Shown here: positions 5,096 through 7,114 of the stretch, piece by piece
Layout: each line of letters begins with the position of its first letter
Numbering within the stretch: position 1 is the stretch's first letter
Origin: Streptosporangiaceae bacterium
Lineage (GTDB): Bacteria; Actinomycetota; Actinomycetes; Streptosporangiales; Streptosporangiaceae
Assembly: GCA_030050125.1 (NCBI GenBank)
Contig: JASIJN010000185.1
Span: 1 to 7,114 of the forward strand
Reading direction: 5' to 3'
Length of the DNA stretch: 7,114 nucleotides
Program-made: the position numbers and the translations under genes
Notes under the pieces: generated by a model
Told to the model about the DNA's origin: nothing
Seen by the model: only the letters and a program-made list of their open reading frames with translations
Database searches by the model: none

Positions 5096-6411
5096 GTCGG
5101 ATCCTCCGTGGCGCCCGCTGCGGCGCTGGCGTAACGGCTGGCGGGCCGGCCCAGGCCGAGCAGGCCGCGCAGCGTCGGCGCCTCGTACCCGCGCCGGAAC
5201 ACGCCGCGGCGCTGCAACTCCGGCACCAGGTCCCTGGTGATCGCCTCCAGGTCGGCCGGAATGGCTCCGGGCCGCAGGCGGAATCCGGTCAGCCCGGCCC
5301 GCCGCCACTCCAGCAGCAGGTCGGCCAGCTCAGGCGCGGTTCCGGTGAAGATCACGGCGTCGCTTTCATAACGCGCCGGTACGAGCGCGTCCAGGCGGTC
5401 CAGCCGACTCGCGGCGCTCGCGGCATCAGGGCCGAGGAACACGACCAGGTCGCCGAACACGTGCAGGGGCTCCCCCGCCCGGCCCGCGACGTCCTGGGCG
5501 TCCCGGATCTCCCGGACGATCTCGGCGGCGTGGCGCGCGTCGCGCGGGGTCACGAAGCCGACGTCGGCGGCGCGCCCGATCAGGCGGTACGGCACGGCCG
5601 CGTGACCGAGGGCGGTGACGACCGGCTGGCCCTGCGGAGGCCTCGGCGTGATCGAGGGGCCCTTGACCGAGAACCAGCGGCCCTCGAAGTCGACGTAGTG
5701 CAGCTTGCCGGTGTCGATGAACCGGCCGGTCTCGGCGTCGCGGATCTCCGCGTCGTCCTCCCAGCTGTCCCACAGCCGCCGCAGCACATCCACGTAGTCG
5801 GCGGCCTCGTCGAACGCGTCGGCGATCAGCTCGCGGACCTCGGGCCGGTCACGGAGTTCCCCGGGGGACCGTCCCGGCCGGCCGACGCCGAGGTCGGCCG
5901 GGCTGAGCGCGGGGACGCTGCGCCGGCCGAAGTGCGCGGCCTCGTGCGGGCTCAGCGACACCCGGATCCGCACGCCGGCCCGCCCGGCGCCGGCGTAGTC
6001 GAGCGTGGCGATCGCCTTGGAGACGTGAAACGGCTCGGTATGGGTGGTGATCACCGTCGGGACCAGCCCCACGTGATGCGTCACGGGCGCCGCGCGCGCC
6101 GCGATCAGCACCGCGTCGAGCCGGCCGCGGACCTGGTCGGTGCGCCGGTCAGGCCAGCCGGGCTGGCCTGACTGCAGGCTGAGCGCGTCCTCGATGGTGA
6201 CGAAGTCGATAAGCCCGCGCTCGGCCTCCTGGATGAGATCCACCCAGTACCGGGCGGTCAGCAGCTCGTCCGGGCGGGCTTCCGGCTCGCGCCAGGCGGC
6301 CGGATGCCAGCCGGCGCCGTCGAGCGCCACGCTGAGGTGAATGGGTCCGGGCGCGTTGGCGGGCGCGGCGGCGGAGTTCAGGACGTTCTCCCATCTGAGC
6401 GGCTTCGTCAA
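5092..6411 (-). CDS. LLM1: NtaA/SnaA/DszA-like flavin-dependent monooxygenase, 439 aa, lacking Cys and internal Met
   Basis: This is a second, divergent luciferase-like monooxygenase. Visible landmarks are IHLSVALDGAGWHPAAWRE (24-42, first barrel strand), YWVDLIQEAERGLIDFVTIE (55-74), a THTEPFHVSKAIATLDYAGA block (123-142) and the NtaA-type stretches LRRLWDSWEDDAEIRDAETG (210-229) and KLHYVDFEGRWFSVKGPSIT (236-255). Next come PRPPQGQPVV (256-265) and the tail RGVFRRGYEAPTLRGLLGL (402-420), which matches the LLM2 tail. Where NtaA proteins have GRAGWN or GRAAWN, this one has GRAGVRI (143-149), so the active-site wall differs. No Cys and no Met after the initiator occur. The start is a TTG at 6411. 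An in-frame stop (TGA) lies 60 bases upstream, no ATG/GTG falls between, and the next GTG (codon 28) would delete the first beta strand. The ribosome site is weak (GAGA about ten bases away), and a possible -10 box suggests a leaderless message. The stop overlaps the LLM2 start as ATGA. Substrate is unknown. Confidence 0.88.
   Translation of the reverse strand: MTKPLRWENVLNSAAAPANAPGPIHLSVALDGAGWHPAAWREPEARPDELLTARYWVDLIQEAERGLIDFVTIEDALSLQSGQPGWPDRRTDQVRGRLDAVLIAARAAPVTHHVGLVPTVITTHTEPFHVSKAIATLDYAGAGRAGVRIRVSLSPHEAAHFGRRSVPALSPADLGVGRPGRSPGELRDRPEVRELIADAFDEAADYVDVLRRLWDSWEDDAEIRDAETGRFIDTGKLHYVDFEGRWFSVKGPSITPRPPQGQPVVTALGHAAVPYRLIGRAADVGFVTPRDARHAAEIVREIRDAQDVAGRAGEPLHVFGDLVVFLGPDAASAASRLDRLDALVPARYESDAVIFTGTAPELADLLLEWRRAGLTGFRLRPGAIPADLEAITRDLVPELQRRGVFRRGYEAPTLRGLLGLGRPASRYASAAAGATEDPT
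6148..6172. repeat. Perfect 25-bp palindrome inside LLM1
   Basis: The plus strand reads gtcaggccagcc, then a single central g, then the exact reverse complement of the first arm: 12-bp arms with one unpaired base. It encodes residues 80-88 of LLM1 (QSGQPGWPD), a surface-loop-like stretch between the IEDALSL strand and the VRGRLDAVL helix. Reading frame is maintained across it. It is by far the longest perfect inverted repeat I found by eye in the window. Confidence 0.8.
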
Positions 6412-6450
6412 ATCTAAATTATCTCGATTGACATTGTCGAATATCTTTCC
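6412..6450 (-). promoter_or_regulatory. AT-rich promoter/operator candidate upstream of LLM1
   Basis: This is the only markedly AT-rich stretch in the window; the 40 bases from 6411 to 6450 contain about 12 G/C. On the minus strand it holds GATAAT (6423-6418) overlapping TAATTT (6421-6416), a good actinobacterial -10 (TANNNT). The -10 ends five bases before the TTG start, so transcription would begin at or next to the start codon. I see no good -35 at 16-19 bp; TTCGAC (6441-6436) is too close. A 9-bp palindrome GACAATGTC (6438-6430), flanked by two TCGA words, could be a regulator site overlapping the promoter. Promoter identity is inferred from base composition and motif only. Confidence 0.5.
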
Positions 6451-6471
6451 GGGAAGCGCCGGTGAGCACCG

Positions 6472-7114
6472 TCACCCGCCCCGGGCGCCGGGGCCCGCCT
6501 GGTCGGGGGCCGGTGCGACGTTCCAGCGCCTGGTCAGGCACAAGACCACGAACGCCAGCAGGGCGCCGAGCATGACCAGCGGCGCCAGGTGGGCCAGATC
6601 CTGGGCCTGGATGTCGGCCAGCACCCGGCCCATCGTCTGGCGATCGGCCAGCCCCACGCCCGGCATTTCCGCGATGGTGATCGCGCTGAGCCAGGCCAGG
6701 ACCACCCAGTCGAGCCGCGACGCCGGGTAGAACAGCAGCACGCAAACGATCATCACGCTGTACCAGGCGTACTGATGGGGCCAGACGAGCAACCAGGCGA
6801 GGCTGACCGCGAGCGCCCCGCGGATGGCCGGGCGCCCGGCCCATCCGGCGGGCAGGCGGCTCAGCGCGAGCAGCGCCACCGGGATCATCAGGCAGGCTGC
6901 CACCAGCACGACATGGTGCAGGCCGATGCCGAGCGGCCGGAAGAGCAGCCCGTAAAAGCCCTGCCCGAAGCCTGCCGAGGCGCGGGCGGCCAGTGCCCTG
7001 ACCGCGGGCAGGCCGGCCACCGCATAGGAGGGCAGCAAGACCGCCGCGGCCGCCACGATGGCGGCCAACTGCCGACCGGGCCGGCCGCGCAGCGACCAGA
7101 CGACCGCCAGCCCG
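6472..7114 (-). CDS. Polytopic membrane protein, C-terminal 213 aa (DUF2029/GT87 mannosyltransferase-like)
   Basis: The frame is open from the right window edge to the TGA at 6474-6472, so only the C-terminal part is visible. An apparent TTG start at 7068 is simply an internal leucine codon, since the frame continues upstream without a stop. Hydrophobic segments appear at about residues 16-35, 66-85, 100-127, 133-152 and 174-194, giving roughly five to six membrane spans. A LLVWPHQYAWYSVMIVCVLLFYP-type stretch, a YPASRLDW turn and a polar tail (NVAPAPDQAGPGARGG) are also visible. The layout resembles the end of actinobacterial polyprenol-phosphate-mannose-dependent mannosyltransferases (GT-C fold, DUF2029/GT87). 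The catalytic acidic loop would lie outside the window, so this is a resemblance, not proof. It has normal Cys/Met content (8 in 213). It ends 60 bp before LLM1 and is probably a separate unit. A weak 5-bp hairpin at 6460-6471 abuts the stop. Confidence 0.75.
   Translation of the reverse strand, partial: GLAVVWSLRGRPGRQLAAIVAAAAVLLPSYAVAGLPAVRALAARASAGFGQGFYGLLFRPLGIGLHHVVLVAACLMIPVALLALSRLPAGWAGRPAIRGALAVSLAWLLVWPHQYAWYSVMIVCVLLFYPASRLDWVVLAWLSAITIAEMPGVGLADRQTMGRVLADIQAQDLAHLAPLVMLGALLAFVVLCLTRRWNVAPAPDQAGPGARGG

Larger units (their letters stand above)
734..6411 (-). other. Predicted four-gene operon of flavin-dependent oxygenases
   Basis: LLM1, LLM2, LLM3 and the Baeyer-Villiger monooxygenase are co-directional. 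LLM1 and LLM2 overlap by four bases (ATGA), and LLM3 and the Baeyer-Villiger gene overlap by four (GTGA). Only 52 bases separate LLM2 from LLM3, and LLM3 has its own strong ribosome site. The likely promoter lies at 6412-6450 and the likely end at 625-691. The cassette has three presumed FMNH2 (or F420H2) enzymes and one FAD enzyme. Reduced flavin must come from a reductase encoded elsewhere, since none is present here. This is an inference from spacing; no transcript data are available. Confidence 0.75.

Noticed and set aside
2521..5134. Two further long plus-strand frames (2521-3861 and 3563-5134)
   Set aside because: They lie opposite LLM3 and LLM2, which carry clear family motifs. Their low-complexity translations are the usual product of GC-biased third positions.
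5096..5308. N-terminal extension of LLM2 from an upstream start at 5308
   Set aside because: The 71 extra residues are Arg/Ala/Pro-rich and lie over LLM1; the ATG at 5095 has GGAGG seven bases upstream and an ATGA overlap.
6428..6433. TTGACA on the plus strand, a perfect -35 hexamer
   Set aside because: No -10-like hexamer follows at 16-19 bp (the bases there are gggaag), and no plus-strand gene lies downstream.
6460..6471. Hairpin directly after the membrane-protein stop as a terminator
   Set aside because: Only 5 bp with a two-base centre and no U-tract; such repeats are frequent by chance in this DNA.

Overview
The window is very GC-rich apart from one short AT-rich patch. It has strongly G/C-ending codons, frequent GTG/TTG starts and four-base gene overlaps, all typical of a filamentous or other high-GC actinobacterium. 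All the genes I can support lie on the minus strand, so the biological order runs from the right end to the left. There is no RNA gene, CRISPR array or insertion sequence that I can see. The long plus-strand open frames are antisense shadows produced by GC-biased codons.

Right edge (6472-7114): the C-terminal 213 residues of a polytopic membrane protein resembling actinobacterial DUF2029/GT87-type mannosyltransferases. A 60-bp gap follows, including an AT-rich block that is the best promoter candidate in the window.

Centre (734-6411): a compact block of four flavin-dependent oxygenases that looks like one operon. In transcription order these are LLM1 (5092-6411, NtaA/SnaA/DszA-like), LLM2 (3698-5095, NtaA/SnaA/DszA-like, ATGA overlap with LLM1), LLM3 (2512-3645, YhbW/MsnO8-type luciferase-like) and a type I Baeyer-Villiger monooxygenase (734-2515, GTGA overlap with LLM3). 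No flavin reductase, transporter or regulator lies inside the window. The first three proteins are almost free of sulfur amino acids: 4 Cys/Met in about 1278 residues without initiators, against 16 in 592 for the Baeyer-Villiger enzyme. That is the kind of composition known from sulfur-starvation-induced proteins. It suggests, without proving, that the cassette releases sulfur from an organosulfur compound, with FMNH2 enzymes attacking C-S or C-N bonds and the FAD/NADPH enzyme inserting oxygen next to a carbonyl.

Left edge (1-733): a 204-bp non-coding gap rich in inverted repeats, probably a termination region. It is followed by a small helical protein of 104 residues and the start of an overlapping second gene that runs off the window. 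I recognise neither.

Other signals are a perfect 25-bp palindrome inside the LLM1 coding sequence, a Pro/Gly-rich insert in LLM3, a duplicated Shine-Dalgarno sequence before LLM3, and a possible leaderless TTG start for LLM1.
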